64,000 nucleotides of DNA from Rhabditoides inermis (GCA_963966185.1 CAWZYM010000124.1:124001-188000), one strand, 5' to 3'. Shown: positions 22,245-34,974, counted from the stretch's first letter. A program made the numbers and translations. Notes: generated by a model not told the origin, from the sequence alone.

Positions 22245-23160
22245 TTTTTCAGGCGTATCTGGTAGCGGATAGACAGCGGATTTCTACGTACTACGTCTTG
22301 CATCGCAGCATATGATCACTCTGCAATCTGGTAAATCTCAGGTGAGAAGTGAGTAGTTTTATGTGTTTATTTTTATTTCAGGCTCAGACTAGGAGGAGCT
22401 CACAGCCCCGAGAATGGACATCGTTGCGGTTGAATCTCCTTTATCATGTTAAGTACGAAGTAAGTACAATTTCTTGTTGAAATATGTTGCGGGTTATTGT
22501 GATTGCAATGCGGTGATGTGCTTGGTATCAGAGAGTAAAGAGTGACGTGTTTTCAGGGAGGTGGAGAATTGAATTGAGGGTAATTTCCCCCCCCCCCCCT
22601 TCCACCACCATCTATTTCAAGAGGGCCTGGAAACGTCAAAATGTTGTGGATGATTCATTGTATTGCAGTCGCAGACGCCAGACCCGCTGGCGCCTACCTT
22701 CCTCTGGTTTTCTTCCCCTCTGGTTTGATGTTCGAATGGCGTGTGCTGGATAATCGACGCTCGCTGAGAGACAGTTAGTCAAGTGTGTCTTCAACACCTT
22801 TCCCACCCACTCACTTTTACCCTCTCATTGCACTTTCTTTCAGATGCGCTGTTAGATGGATGGGGATCTGCATCATGGTGGTCCTGGGTCATCTTCCCTG
22901 ATTGCAGGAAACGCTAACGTGAGTAATTCACTCATTTGGAATCTCCTTTCTTCATGGCTGGTTCATTCTACCATGTCTTAGGAAGATGATCGATCGACAA
23001 GTGGAATCTCTCTCCCTCCTTCCCTTCCTGCATTTCTCTCTCTCCCTCTTTCCTTTCCTGTCTTTGTCCATCTCTCTTCTCACTCCCCCCTTTCTCTCCC
23101 TCATTCTCCCTCCCTCTCTCTTCTCTCTCTCTCTCTCTCTCTCTTCTCTCTGACACTCGA
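22245..23160. other. interval with splice-like signals but no supported gene
   Basis: Two segments (about 22252-22340 and 22381-22459) are flanked by TTTTCAG acceptors and GTGAG/GTAAG donors on the plus strand. Only the second is open, reading AQTRRSSQPREWTSLRLNLL. A CT-rich tract occupies about 23010-23150. No family is recognised. Confidence 0.4.
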
Positions 23161-23249
23161 TTGTATTCATCTTTTCAGGACCGTCTTCATTCAGCACTGT
23201 TCCATCGGATGTTCCACCAAGCGCTTGTTATTTCACCATTCATATCGCG

Positions 23250-23530
23250 ACTAAACCCATACTTCTATGCAAATGATAAACAAAATTCGAATGTTGTACT
23301 GACCCGTGACCATGTGGTAGTTGTGTTCACTAAGGACGAACTGGGCGGAGAGTTGCGGTGTCGCCACATCGTCGTCACGGGCTTCCACATCGTCCATCAT
23401 ATCCATTACGTCGCTGACACCTCCCATACTGCCCCCTCCGTCGTCTGCCACCTCTACGTCACCCGCGCTCCCTACTCCTACGTCTTCTCCAGCAGCTTTA
23501 ACGAGCGCGCGCCCCGTTCTCCTGCAACCT
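23250..23530 (-). CDS. possible acidic C-terminal exon
   Basis: The minus-strand frame is open and strongly acidic and Met-rich (GGVSDVMDMMDDVEARDDD). The plus strand is also open across the same bases, so coding is not certain. A short Lys/Arg-rich segment upstream (23816-23875, donor GTGAGTG) could be joined to it. No family is recognised. Confidence 0.25.
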
Positions 23531-24048
23531 AACCGTCACAAACACGACCTCATTGTAACCGCTTTTATTATTTTATTCATATTGTAAAACGCATTTCATC
23601 TCTTATAAAATATGAAATAAAAACAATAGTCTGCATTAACATACAACAGTTACAATTATAAAAACGGGCCTTATGAACATTCTACGAAACGTGGTATATA
23701 TACACTAATTTGTGAATCAAACTTTTACTTGAATACTCCAGAAGACAACTGAAAGTATACAAATAAGTAAACAAAAAAGTAGCAACATACAAAACACTCA
23801 CCGTTTTCTTCTTCCAGCCTCGCCTGACCCTCGGTAGCGGTTCTTCGGATTGATCTTCACCATACCCTAAATAAAAAGTTCTTTAGAAAAGAAAATAAGC
23901 AGAATAAAGTAAAACAACGCATTGAATAAACATTTAAATAGAAGTTTTCACGTTTCGAAACATCGATTCAGAACAGCTGACAGCCAAATTCAAATTTGAA
24001 ATTCCCGCGCACAGGCCCTAGCGAGTTCGGGGGCCCCGTTTTATATTA

Positions 24049-24565
24049 AGGGCCCGAAGCCATATGGCACGAGCAACTCGGTGTGCCGAGTCCGGCGATG
24101 CTGATGTCCGCCACGCGGATGCCCTTCTGAAAGCGAAAGGTGTAGAAATAGGAACTTTACTCAGTAAGAAAGTAGTATCATGAAACTAACTGATAGGAGA
24201 TGAAAAGATTGAGGAAAAAAAACCACAAATACCAATCATCATGCTCACCTCGATGGCGACGACAACATTGGCGAGTGCCTGCCCATACGTGTCGTGGAAA
24301 TGGACGGCGAGCTTCTCGCTAGGTGCAACCTGAACAAAGGACTATAAACAATCATTTAAGTAAGTGCTTCACCTTGAGAACAATATCGAGGAGGCGGCTC
24401 ACCGATCCAGCACTGCCTACTCCAATCGTGTCGCCGAGACTCACTAATATGAAACGATAATTGATGAAAAGAGTATCTGACTCACCTTCGTAGCATCCAA
24501 TATCGAGCAGCTTCTCAGTGACTCGCGCGGTGACGGCCGGGTCGGTTTTACCTTCGTATACAAGA
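24049..24565 (-). pseudogene. HMG-CoA lyase fragment, truncated at the catalytic loop
   Basis: HMG-CoA lyase splits HMG-CoA to acetoacetate and acetyl-CoA in mitochondria. Four minus-strand exons follow in phase: about 24483-24565 (VYEGKTDPAVTARVTEKLLD), 24373-24443 (SLGDTIGVGSAG), 24249-24329 (LAVHFHDTYGQALANVVVA) and 24049-24126 (GIRVADISIAGLG). The metal-binding His-x-His of HFHDTYGQA is kept. Right after GLG the homology stops. The catalytic-cysteine loop, normally GGCPYA, is replaced by TPSCSC and then a stop codon. The N-terminal half of the barrel is also absent. A functional enzyme is not possible from this fragment. Confidence 0.8.
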
Positions 24566-24946
24566 TGATTTGGCGTGCTGTTGTGTGGTTTGAGTGGGCA
24601 TGATTAACATAGTGCATGCACTTCAGTACTGTAAATTCTCACTAAGATTTTTTGCGCGCGCAATATTTGTGTCTGTTATAAAAGATTTTTTGATAGTTTT
24701 ACATTATGTTTCCGTTACACGATGTTTTAACTTATTGAAAAGGTGAGACCGGTCGCGGCTGAGTGAGTGAGCGGCGCCCTTCGACCGTCACCGTCGCATG
24801 CTGCGCTGCGCATCGTAGCGACTCAAGGGCAGCCACTGTGCGGTGAGGTGAGGCTGTTATGGTTTTGTTGGTTACATAATATTACTTGTTTTTTTTAGAA
24901 TTCGTTCATTTATACAATGCTAATATATAATTATTTGAAGGCGTAC

Positions 24947-27130
24947 TTGGACTGGGTCGCCGAGCATCCGGCTGCTTTCCGGCGACGACAATGCGCGCAA
25001 TCGCGCCTCCATCTACCCAAAACCGCCGATAAGGTCAGGGATATTGATTTTTTTTTAAATATATTATGAGTCGAAATCATCATTGTCATCTATTCTGTCA
25101 AACAAGTTCCGTGAAATTTTCGTATGATGTTATTTGTTGTGTTTAGGGTTTAGGCGCTGCTGAGTCCAGGCTCGTCACGGCGTGCAGTGATGTCGGCCCC
25201 CTCATCCTCGTCAAGCCGCAGTGGATCGCCAAGGGTGCGTGTAACAGCCATTGTGAGCGACACGGGGTCGATGGGGTGGGAGATGACGACATTCACACTG
25301 ATTCATGTAAGGTTTGAATATAGTGCCGACTGTTTGTATGCGCTGCACACTGCCTTGTTCAGCGCTCTCTCACTTTCAATGTGTATCTCTCCCTTCTCAC
25401 TGTCCCTCTTTCAGCTCCCTATGTCCCCCGCTCCCTGCGCTTCTATACGTGAGGCGTACTGGAGACGCTACGAGGTGGGGTTGGAGTAAGAGTAGGTGGT
25501 GTACTGCGTTTGAGAGGTAAAATACATGCGAAATATGTATGTGCTGATGAGAATGTTTTTTCAGTGTTTGTGTATGTTACATTAGTGTCGTTGCTATCGT
25601 ATGTGTATTTGCGTAATGGTAGTGATGCATAATGAAATATGGTTGAAATGGCTAGTGCGTTTTTCCAGATCCAACTACCCAAGGTCTAACCGCTGTGTTT
25701 TGTGGACGAGGGAGCGTGTCCTGAGACGGTGGCTGAAGGACTGGATAGGGAGTGAGGAGGAAGGAGGGATTCGTCCTCCGCCGCAAAAGAAGCTGGAACG
25801 TGAGGTGTGCATCCCTCTCTCTCTTCTTTCCCTCTTCCCCTCTCTCACACTCTCTTCCCTCTATTTCTCTCTTTCTTCCACTACTCATCGTTCTTTATCT
25901 CCCTTCACTTTATCCTGGACCCGACTCATTTCGGGATGAGATGATGTTCATCAATTCTTTTCATCACATATGAAGTATATTCTCATATCCTAATAAGTTT
26001 AGTATATTCTCGTGTTGTTTCCAGCAACGCACCCACAAGCCGTCCAAGTGCCTGAAGGGCACGCCGCCTTCCTTGTCACTCAATCACAGTGGACAGTTCC
26101 GAGCTGCGACAACTCGAGAGGGTATACTGCAGGACACAGAGGGAGAGAGACGACAAGCTGGTATGCGGCTGTCTCTTCTTTTGCAATCTCAGCTTGCCTT
26201 GCAGAGCCGTGCTGCAGATCCACCCGTGTCTCTTGTCTTCGCGAGCTGATTCTGGGAAGGGACGAGACGGGCTTCCGACGTGCGGCCTACATGAACGCAG
26301 ACGGGGCGTGGCGAGTTAGCCAACGGTTAGCTTTGCTCATTTGTTCATATTTGCCATGTTATGTTTAATAGTTCTTGCTCACCGTGCAAAAATACATTCA
26401 CAGACGTGGCGGAGGGTCGATGAGACGAACGAGCACTGTGTGTCGCTGCCGCTGCCCCTGCAGAGACTGCCGCCTCAACCATCTTCTCAGCTGTCGATAC
26501 GGAAGGGGAAGGGGACTTGGAGGCATAGCTGCAAAACGGTCGTCTGTGGCTGGCGCAGTGTGGCAAGTGTGGCGCCCGCCTACTTGAACTTGCCGACTGC
26601 GCACGCTTCACCTGCGGTGGGCCCTAATGAAGGTGTCAGAGACAGAGTTTCATATATTGCTACTATCTGTTCAGGTGTGACGAGCCGGCTTCCGCACGCA
26701 CTTCCGCTCGCATCTCAAATGGAACTAGAGGGCTTGGAGTGCCCCAAGTGCTTCGGAGAAGCAAGCAGTGACGCGCACAGGGAGGTGGGTGTTGCTTAGT
26801 TATCGATTGGTATTTTTTGTTGGTGATTGAAATACCCGTCCAAGATATGTTTTATTTTATTTTGCAGATGTTGTGGAAGACAGTGCTCAATCTGCCCACT
26901 GCCATCGATCTACTGCCTATGGACAAGAGAAGTGCGTATTGATTATTGATTGGTATGGGGTGAGATGTGCATTGTCTCTGTTCGTCTTGCAGGAGCTCTG
27001 TCGTCTCGCGCCCTTGCGCGGAGCACTGTGTTATGGTCGAGTTGGTGAAGAAGGTAGAGAGGCTTCTGGCCCCGCGACGGCTACCGAATCGACCTCTCCT
27101 TCCTGCTCCCATACTTCACACAAGAAGTGG
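24947..27130 (+). CDS. unassigned multi-exon gene with Cys-rich segments
   Basis: Plus-strand exons with good borders are seen at about 24959-25035 (AYLDWVAEHPAAFRRRQ), 25148-25240 (SRLVTACSDVGPLILVKPQW), 25414-25473, 25669-25804 (RERVLRRWLKDWIGSEEEGG), 26025-26160, 26210-26324, 26541-26610 (WLAQCGKCGARLLELADC), 26677-26782 (MELEGLECPKCFGEASSD) and 26870-26930 (TVLNLPTAIDLLPMDKR). Several CxxC pairs suggest zinc binding. No family could be named, and some exon frames have alternatives. It could be more than one gene. Confidence 0.4.
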
Positions 27131-27479
27131 GTTTGTTTTAAATCATTTATCACCGTGTTACTATACTGCGCGTGACGAAGACGATTTTTTTTAATAGACG
27201 GACCATGTAATCTACTCATTACGTGTGAATCGTATGAATTGTGTGAATCGTACGGGATGGGACATATTTACTGTGGGCGGCTGGTTCTAGTTTCGAGAAG
27301 GGTGGGTGCTATTCGCCTAGACGGTAGATCGGATTGCAGTTTGATGACACGGTAAATGGATGGCTGTGTCGTTGTGGTGGTCTACGGCGTCGGCACGAAA
27401 GGGTACAGCGCCGCGTGCTGCAAGTAGAGTAGGAGTAGATAGCGCGTCTTGTCAATTGTGTGAGTGTGTGCGTGTGTTC

Positions 27480-27733
27480 ACTTTGTCGACAGTGCGCTCC
27501 AGAGCGTCCTGCGCCTCTTCCATCTCTTCCCAGAAGTTGTCCTGACCGCGCGCTAAGCAGATGATATGTTGATATGATTGACTGTCATCTCCCCTCCCCC
27601 CCTCTCCCTCTCTCTTCTAACGTACCTCGGTGGTTGTGCTTCTTGGATATGCCGATCGCAAAATACAGGATGGTCGCTAGGTACTTCACGCAGGCGAAGA
27701 ATCCAGCGTCCGTCGCCTTGAGAGATGGTCGTC

Positions 27734-27775
<42 letters not shown>

Positions 27776-28735
27776 CCTCCCTCCCTCTCTCTCCCTCTCT
27801 CTCTCTTCTCTCTCTCTGCGCGACACAGGTCTGAAGTGTTCCCGTTTGGCAGGTGCTAGGCGACCTGGCTCACCCTTGTCTCTGATGTCGGTGGTGGCGG
27901 GCTTGGCATCCTGCAAGTCTCTCAGCACCTTGAGAAACACAGCGGTGTCGCCGTCGAATCTTAACAAAGTAAACCGAGTGATGGTCTGGTTCTCTCGCGC
28001 TCTCGATCTCACCCGAAGGGCGCATCCCCGCACGCCGCGTTGATTGCTCCCGCGACACACCAGTATCCACAGCTCTTGTCTTTCTAGAACAACATCGCTG
28101 ATCTCTCTCTCTCTATCTCTCTCTCTCTCTCTTCCTCCCTCGTGCAATGTTCACGCTACTCCTACATACTGTTCATTTCATATTCACCGATTGTTGTGGG
28201 AAGTGAGGCTGTACAAAAAATTTCACTTTTCCGTCGACATGTCTGAGATACTAGTGCAGTGCTGAGACCAACGGAACTGTCTGAAAGGTGTAAGGGCGAG
28301 GAGGGAAGTGTGAACGTACGTCATATCGTGTCGTGTTGATCATATCGGAATTGTTGATGGTGCAGTGAAAAGAGGTGGCAGCCACTTGCGACAACCTAGA
28401 TGTCACATGTATACGTTGATTCGTATTATTGCTCCTTCACGCACTGAATCAGTATCCAGTGGTTGCTTTCGTTCTTCTTCCCCTTTGCTCCGACCTTGAC
28501 TCCATTCCTGATCATCACCTGAAAGTGGTACCGGATGCATTGAACTTGCTCTTTCTATCTGAATTTAGGAAAAAAATATATCATGCTAAATCGTAAGTCA
28601 TATGCACCAAAAATATATCATGCTAAATCGTAAGTCATATGCACCTCCAACCACTTGAAATATCCTTTAAGGCCGGGTTTGCGTGCGGTTATTGCGGCCA
28701 TTAGCTTGTCGTGCATCAGAGATTCAGGAGCACGC
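27480..28735 (-). CDS. unassigned multi-exon gene
   Basis: Minus-strand exons read, in order: about 28642-28731 (ESLMHDKLMAAITARKPGLK), 28443-28520 (GKKNESNHWILI), 28021-28075 (CGYWCVAGAINAACGDAPFG), 27879-27962 (VFLKVLRDLQDAKPATTD), 27627-27722 (GFFACVKYLATILYFAIGIS) and 27480-27545 (QDNFWEEMEEAQDALERTVD). The first four join in phase, as do the last two. The junction at 27722 does not close with the borders chosen. The products look like a real globular protein ending in a helix, but no family is recognised. Confidence 0.4.
28570..28645. repeat. tandem repeat, two copies of 37 bp
   Basis: 'atatatcatgctaaatcgta' followed by 'agtcatatgcacc' occurs twice in direct succession within an intron of the minus-strand gene. 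Confidence 0.85.
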
Positions 28736-28909
28736 GCCTATCCGTCTCACTCTGAGGAGGGGCGTCGATGGGTGGACGACGTGTGTTAGAGAGAAGGAAG
28801 CTGTGCGGAGGAAGAAGGTTGTTTTGTAATTGCTGGTTTGTGTGCAATCGTTGTGATGCTTTTGCTGCAGAGCCGTCCCGCTGCTCACTCGCCGGCTGTT
28901 CATTACACG

Positions 28910-29783
28910 ATGGATTCAGCCAAGCGCAAGGAGAGTGGAAAGAAGCAGGTGAGTACTGTATAGCTGTGGTATGTGGTTGGAGTTGTAAGAATGTCTTTCT
29001 ATTAGTAATCTTAGGACATCGACATCGAAGCCATGCAAACTGAGATTGTTTATTTATTGTTGAATTAGTACATGTGGTGTAGTTGAAACGTATTTTGTAT
29101 GGCGATTATGCCATTCTAGTTGTTTTTTTGTCTCATTTGTGTCTGTTGCAGACGCGTCCAGCCGCGCTTTCTTCTGTCTCCTCCTCGTCCTCCCCTCCCC
29201 TCTCCCTCTACTCATTCTCGGACAGTGATGGGAGCATCCCGCCCTCTGTCACCACACCACCAACAACAAGGTCGGTTTGTTCACAAGCACATTGTTGAAT
29301 CGCTTTTTCATCCACTGCATTGGTTTTTACTGTATTCGTGGCACGTTTTTCATTGATTCAACGAAACCTCTCCGATTGAATATATTTGGCTATACGCGCA
29401 GTTATGTTGTGGTGAAACTTATTTCATGTATTGACGTGTTTGGATTGGATTTGTGATTTTGCCGTCCACCATATTATAATTTTGTGTTTTAGGCCGTTGC
29501 AGTAGTATGGTTGATACATATTTAGACCAAAATGTTCTAGTGAAATGTTACAGTATATGTCTAGGACCCCAGTGGATAGTCTGGTCTTCGGCGGCAACTT
29601 TGTCACCAAGGAGGCCAGCGAGATGCGTGTCGGTGGGTGGGGGGGGGGGGAGCGTTTTCATAGCCATTGTCTGTAAACGCACTGTAAACGCCAAATTGTC
29701 CCTTGGACGCAGCATTGGGAGGTATTTGTAGCAGTGTCCATGGGGCTGTTTTGTGTTTGGCTGTTTGAGGTAGTTGACAGGAT

Positions 29784-29822
<39 letters not shown>

Positions 29823-31425
29823 TGGTGAGAGAGAACACATAGGAGTGTGTGTCGCTATAATAGGGACTGGATGACTGATGATAGAGACTGTATGTGTGAA
29901 TGGGTGGACAAGAGTGACTGTTGACTGCTTGCGTGTGTCTCAGTATCTACCGCATGGAGCAGCGTCTGCGGACGGCTGACAAGTTCCTCTTCCCCATGTT
30001 CGAAGTGCTGCACAAGTACGTGGCGGAGGAGCTCATCGGAGAGCTGTACGGTGAGTGGAGGAGGGAGGGGAGAGAGAGAGAGAGGGAGAGAGAGGGAGAG
30101 AGAGGGAGAGAGAGGGAGAGGGAGAGAGAGAGAGAGATGTCGACTTTGCAGTGGTGGCACAGCGTGTTCAACGAGTGCTACTCTCAGATGAAGACCGCCT
30201 ACAACAAGTACAAGGTCGGTTGACTGTATCGATTGTTCTATTATCGATTGATTGTAGAGGGAGGCGCAGAAGCGCCTGGTGGCGGCCGATTCGGACGAGG
30301 AGTTTGAGGAGGAGGACGATGCAGTGAAGAAGGGAAAGGTGGGAAGAGAGGACGGGAACAGGGGACGAAGTAGCACTGACTACAGAGTGCGGGTGGGGTG
30401 CAGGTGGGGCGCGGGCCGTCAAGCGTCAACTAATCGTCAGTCACCCGCACCCCACCCGCACGCTGTAGTCATTGAGAGAGAAAAGGAAGCGAATCCGTGA
30501 GTATTGGTGCCCTCCTGGAAATTGTATTGATTTGGTGGATGTGCTGATGTATTTGGTGTATTTGTAAGAAGCTTTCAAGGAGGTTGCCAGCTTTGTGTTT
30601 CAGCAGGTTCACTTGGCGCTGCCGAAGAAGGCACAGAAGAGGAAGCAGGGCGCTCTGATGAGGGTTGCCAAGAAGGTATGACTTTCTCGGTTCATCAGCC
30701 GGAACTGTATTCTCGTAGCGCATGTTTTGTATCCCCGTATCCTACCAGGCGGGAACCATCGGATAGGAGTGATTGCATTTGCATTGTTTGAGATGATGTG
30801 CGCATCGCCGGCTGTGTTGTCCAGACAGAAGCATCCGATGAGCGGAGGAGGGGGACATGTGGAGAAGAGTGCGGTGGGTGGTGGGATCGTGGGTGGTTGA
30901 ACTGCTTCCTATTTCCTATAGTATTTCCTGAATCGCTGGGTGTGCATTTGTATGTGGAAATGCTCGTTCCAGGCGGTCTCTGGCGTGTGACCGGTGAAAA
31001 GGGAATCGCTGCCGGTTAGGAAGGCGGTGAGTGCGTTCAACATACCTATCCATCTTACCTATCCATACGAATGGCCTATTTGTATTTGCGTTCTAGCATC
31101 AATGGAATTGCCCATCATTTGGCTGGTTGCTTGGATATGAGTGGAGTGAAACATGTTGTTAGGATGTGATGAATTCTAAAATATGTGTTGAGGCGGGTGG
31201 AAATGCGCGGAAAAGGGTGGCGGAGCAGGGAAGGAGGAGGAGAAGGAGGATGGAGTGGAGCAGCCAGTCCAGCTAGTCGTGGTGAGTGGAGCGAGAGGGG
31301 GGGGGGGGGAGAGAGAGAGAGAGAGAGGGGGGGGGGGAGGGAGATGAGATTGACTATTCCAGCGCCGCGCGTTCCCCCCGCTCCGCTCGTTTGGCGAGGC
31401 GATGAAGCAGTTCACGAAGAACTGA
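28910..31425 (+). CDS. hypothetical nuclear-type protein, charged, plus strand
   Basis: Exon 1 starts at 28910 with MDSAKRKESGKKQ. Exon 2 (29152-29270) is Ser/Pro-rich. Exon 3 (29565-29636) includes DSLVFGGNFVTKEASEM. Exon 4 (29944-30050) reads FLFPMFEVLHKYVAEELIGE. Later exons are about 30151-30213 (SVFNECYSQMKTAYNKYK), 30256-30339 (acidic DSDEEFEEEDDA), 30603-30676 (Lys-rich), 31206-31280 (EEEKEDGVEQPVQ) and 31361-31425, ending FGEAMKQFTKN and a stop. The exon 4 to exon 5 junction is off by one base with canonical sites, so either a border is wrong or the gene is damaged. Lys-rich and acidic blocks suggest a nuclear or chromatin protein. That is inference, and no family is recognised. Confidence 0.4.
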
Positions 31426-32162
31426 GGAGAGGTTGGGAGAATAGAAGGAGTAAGTTGTTGAACAGAGCACAGCGGATAGTTGAGAAGAGCCGCCAGTGGA
31501 GGAGAGTGAGAGGATGTCACCTGCCTCCTTGTCGTCTCTTTCCCCCATTTTCTGTCCCAGGTATTTCTGTTGATCACTTAAACTCTCCTTTTCAAACTGT
31601 ACAGCCGCACAGAGGAATTGTTTGGAACGGTTATGCATTTATTGGCATCCCACTAGAAGACGTGACTTGTTTTACTTAGTTCATTGTTTTTTTTGTTCTT
31701 TCATAATATTCTAACTGAAGACTGTTGAAGTGTTTGACTGTTTATTGTTGTTGCGTTGAATAAATGTTTCAAAATAGAGAAACGGATAACCATTTTCTAA
31801 CATCCTGATAACATCTATCAGCATCACATTGTTATCGAAAGATTCTAAGGGACCTTTCTCTCAATCGCCTCTTGCGGATTCTAGCGCGTGTGTGGTCTTT
31901 GAAAAAACCAACCAAAGAAAACCAAAAAAAATATGATAGCGATCTTTGGTAGAAGTGAGGTGAGGGATTTTAAAAGTGTGATGTCATTTGAATTGGCTGA
32001 TTTTGTTTTGATATGTCTATGATCGCATCGTCATGTATTTTCGAACGAAATGATCGCTCATTTTTCTAACAGTCTCTTTGGCGCGAGGCCGCCTCGCGTG
32101 CCACATCTTTGTGATGTTCAATTTACTATCAATTTACGAGGTTGTCTTTGTGCAGGTCAGTC

Positions 32163-32199
<37 letters not shown>

Positions 32200-32270
32200 C
32201 TCTCTTTCTCTCTCTCTCTCTCCGTCTCCCTTTCTCTCTTCTCTCTCTCTCTCTCACCCCTTCTTTCTAG

Positions 32271-32523
32271 ATGGTTCTGGCTGTCCTTGTGTTGACTGTT
32301 TGTGGAGGAAAGAAGGCTCCGCCCCCTCCGCCTCCGGCCGCCAAAGCCCCGCCCCCTGCAAGCGGCGCACCCCCGAAGGTACTGTTAACCGTCCCCCCTT
32401 GGTTACTGTAATCTACCGTAGGCTTCGTCGACGGGAGCAGCGAAGGAGAAAGACGACGGAGGATACGATCGGTGCCCGGATATGACTCCAGAGGAACTTG
32501 CGAAGATTGCGCAAACTGCGTGA
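32271..32523 (+). CDS. small Pro-rich secreted or membrane-anchored protein
   Basis: Two exons, 32271-32378 and 32422-32523, are separated by a 43-bp intron and encode 69 residues. The N-terminus MVLAVLVLTVCGG is a short hydrophobic signal- or lipobox-like segment, followed by a Lys-Lys and a Pro/Ala-rich linker. The C-terminal end reads CPDMTPEELAKIAQTA. The ATG lies directly behind the acceptor 'ttctttctag', which would fit a spliced-leader trans-splice site or an undetected 5' exon. The function is unknown. The gene is preceded by a (CT)n tract of about 90 bp. Confidence 0.6.
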
Positions 32524-33004
32524 GAGAAGAAGAGAAGGAGGAGAGAACAAGACACAAAACGACAAAACACACAAAACGACAAAGCACACAATTCTCAATT
32601 AAGAAACTACGCTCATATTAACGCATTAAATTATATGATAAAGATGTGAAACGCTCGCTTGTGCCTTCAAAAATTCGTGAGATTGATGACACTTACGTGA
32701 TTTCTTTTCTCTCGTTCCCATTGCCTACAACTCGCATTAACCTCAGCGATTATCATCTACCGGCTATCGCACCCACCGCTCATTCAAATTTGGCTCACAC
32801 AAGTCAACATCAAATAAAAAACTTTATTTATTATAATGAGAACAGAGAACAAGAGATATTGTTTAAAAGTCAATTCAATGAAAACAGTAATGCATTCTAT
32901 AGAGAACAATAGTTACGATTCATTCACGGTTCATCATACCAATTTGGTACAAGTCCGATTATTAGAGGATATGTTCTTATGTTAGATATGAATGATAGTT
33001 TAAA

Positions 33005-34442
33005 TCAATAGTCACGCATTCGCATAGCACAGATGCGGCGTTGCTTGCGCCTCTCTCGTGCAAGAACGATACTATCATCAGGAATGAGCCAAGAGCGCAA
33101 AAGCGGGTAGCGATCCCAGGGGATCACCTGAGGCCGATCGTAGCGGAAGTTGTAGCGGTGCTGCTCAATCACATCCACCATATTCCAGTCCTGCACCGAA
33201 CGCGCCACTTCCCTCTTCACACTGTCAACCACACCCACCTGAAAAGTATCGAGGTTATATAGAACATCCTACACTTAGTAAAGATAGTGGGTTGCACTGA
33301 GGAAGCAAACATTGAACACTGTAATGTGAGTTGTAATCATGTACTGTTTGACTTCAACAAGAAAACTTCGATTTCCAGACCCAAGAAAGGATATCTCACA
33401 TTCAGACTATTTATGTGCAAGTGTGCTCTACCCATTAGTTGGGTACGATTATTCGAAAACTGGTCAATACCCACCATGTCGATCTTCTGAATATCGTATC
33501 GGGGTATGAGGTAGTGGAGGTGACTTCCCACTTTTTCTGCCAGGCTCTCCACTGCCAATATACGTATGCGACGGCTCGGCATGTGTTTGATGAGGGTGGT
33601 GTTTCTCTCTTCTTCGACCAACTCGTCGCGTTCACTGAGACAATATACCTTCTTTTTCTTATCCTTTGCCGAGAAAACGTGTCTTTAAAAATGAAATGGT
33701 TTTGCTTTTCTGACAACGATGATAGTGTGATATGTGGAATGTGAGTGGTTGAGGTGAAAATGTATATATTTAAAAATAATCTCACTCTTCCGGGTTGTCC
33801 CAGACAGCCATAACTTCATATGAAGAATGGTTCAGCCATTCAGAGCCCGGCTCATGCAATGCAAACAGGAGAATGTGCTGCAAATGCATCACAATATTGG
33901 TTGCTTAATACTATTAATGGTAGCTCACGTCTTTGAGATTGGAGATCAACACGTATATCTTTTTTCTCGGAAGAGAAATGCGATGCTCATCAATGAGATT
34001 CTTGAAGCGCGAAGAAAGCAGTCGAAAAGTCTTCACGTCCTGAATGTATTTAAAATCCAAATCGTGACGCCACACTTTTGCCCACTACGTCTTTCTGAAC
34101 TATTATTTCCGGCTCTAATCAATTCTAATCATTCTCTATTTATATTTTTTGAAAGTTGAAATTTACATGAAAAATTCAACTTGTTCAAAATTCAAATATT
34201 TTCAAACAGGCATGTTTTATAATAGCTATAGATCGATTCTATGATAATTTCATACCAAATTATGAAACAGTTACACCTAAAAACTTCCTTCACGCACTTT
34301 GGGGTGGCGTCACGATTTGTATTTTTAGACGCCAGTTTTAAAATACCATTTAGTTAAACAAAACAAGTATATAAGAACATACGCGGTAGTGGACAGAATT
34401 GAAAATTTTGACGATGAGTTCATTCGGAAGCAGTTCGAACAT
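33005..34442 (-). CDS. F-box protein
   Basis: F-box proteins recruit substrates to SCF ubiquitin ligases by binding Skp1. Five exons (34383-34442, 33929-34039, 33786-33877, 33475-33634 and 33005-33238) join with all phases closing and encode 218 residues. The N-terminal 30 residues are a typical short nematode F-box: FELLPNELIVKIFNSV followed by TFRLLSSRFKNLIDEH. The remainder has no recognised repeat (no WD40, LRR or FTH pattern visible) and ends in a basic tail (ARERRKQRRICAMRMRDY). Nematode F-box genes form large, fast-evolving families, so an orthologue cannot be named. Confidence 0.7.
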
Positions 34443-34639
34443 CGTTAGAAGGAATGATGCATGTAGATGCTGAGAGAGTGCGTGGTTTGAGTCCAACCTA
34501 TTCACGAAAGACGCCGCCAACGGCGCTTGCTTCAAGCGTTTCTGGGTATACTGTAGACTGCACATCATATGACTCTCTACTCCAAAATAGGCACTAACAC
34601 GTACAAACAACGAAAAAAAACTTTGTTCTAGAATTTTGG

Positions 34640-34835
34640 CACTCCCGTGATTTTTTTGAGGGAGAATGAGAGTGAGAGGGAGGGAGGGAGGGAGAGAGAG
34701 AGAGGGAGAGAGGGAGAGAGGGGGGAACGAAGAAAGAAAGGAAGAGAGTGTGGGAGAGAGAGGGAGTAAGAGAGGGGAGAGAAAGATGGAGAGAAAGAGA
34801 GAGAGAGAGATTTCTCTCTCTCTCTCTCTGTATGT
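34640..34835. repeat. GA-rich microsatellite block
   Basis: Mixed (GA)n, (GGGA)n and (CT)n tracts lie between the F-box gene and the LINE fragment. They yield long but meaningless open frames on both strands. Confidence 0.9.
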
Positions 34836-34974
34836 GATTTCTGATTCTGAATAAATACATTATTAATAAGAGAGAGATGGAGGTGGTACGCGGGGTCTGG
34901 ATGCGATGAAGCAGTCGTTCTAAAATTGGCATACTCACACAACATCCTCTCTCTACCCGCAACACCCGCAGTCT

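Noticed and set aside
26541..26610. CW-type zinc finger (as in MORC proteins)
   Set aside because: The CxxC pair is present, but the diagnostic tryptophans and final cysteine spacing are absent.
27686..28147. Long Arg/Glu-rich and Ser/Leu-rich open frames over GA/CT tracts (also near 22952, 30055, 34594, 37590, 38020, 42384, 42415)
   Set aside because: They arise from (GA)n or (CT)n repeats, which are open in several frames. Real exons around them lie in other frames with splice sites.
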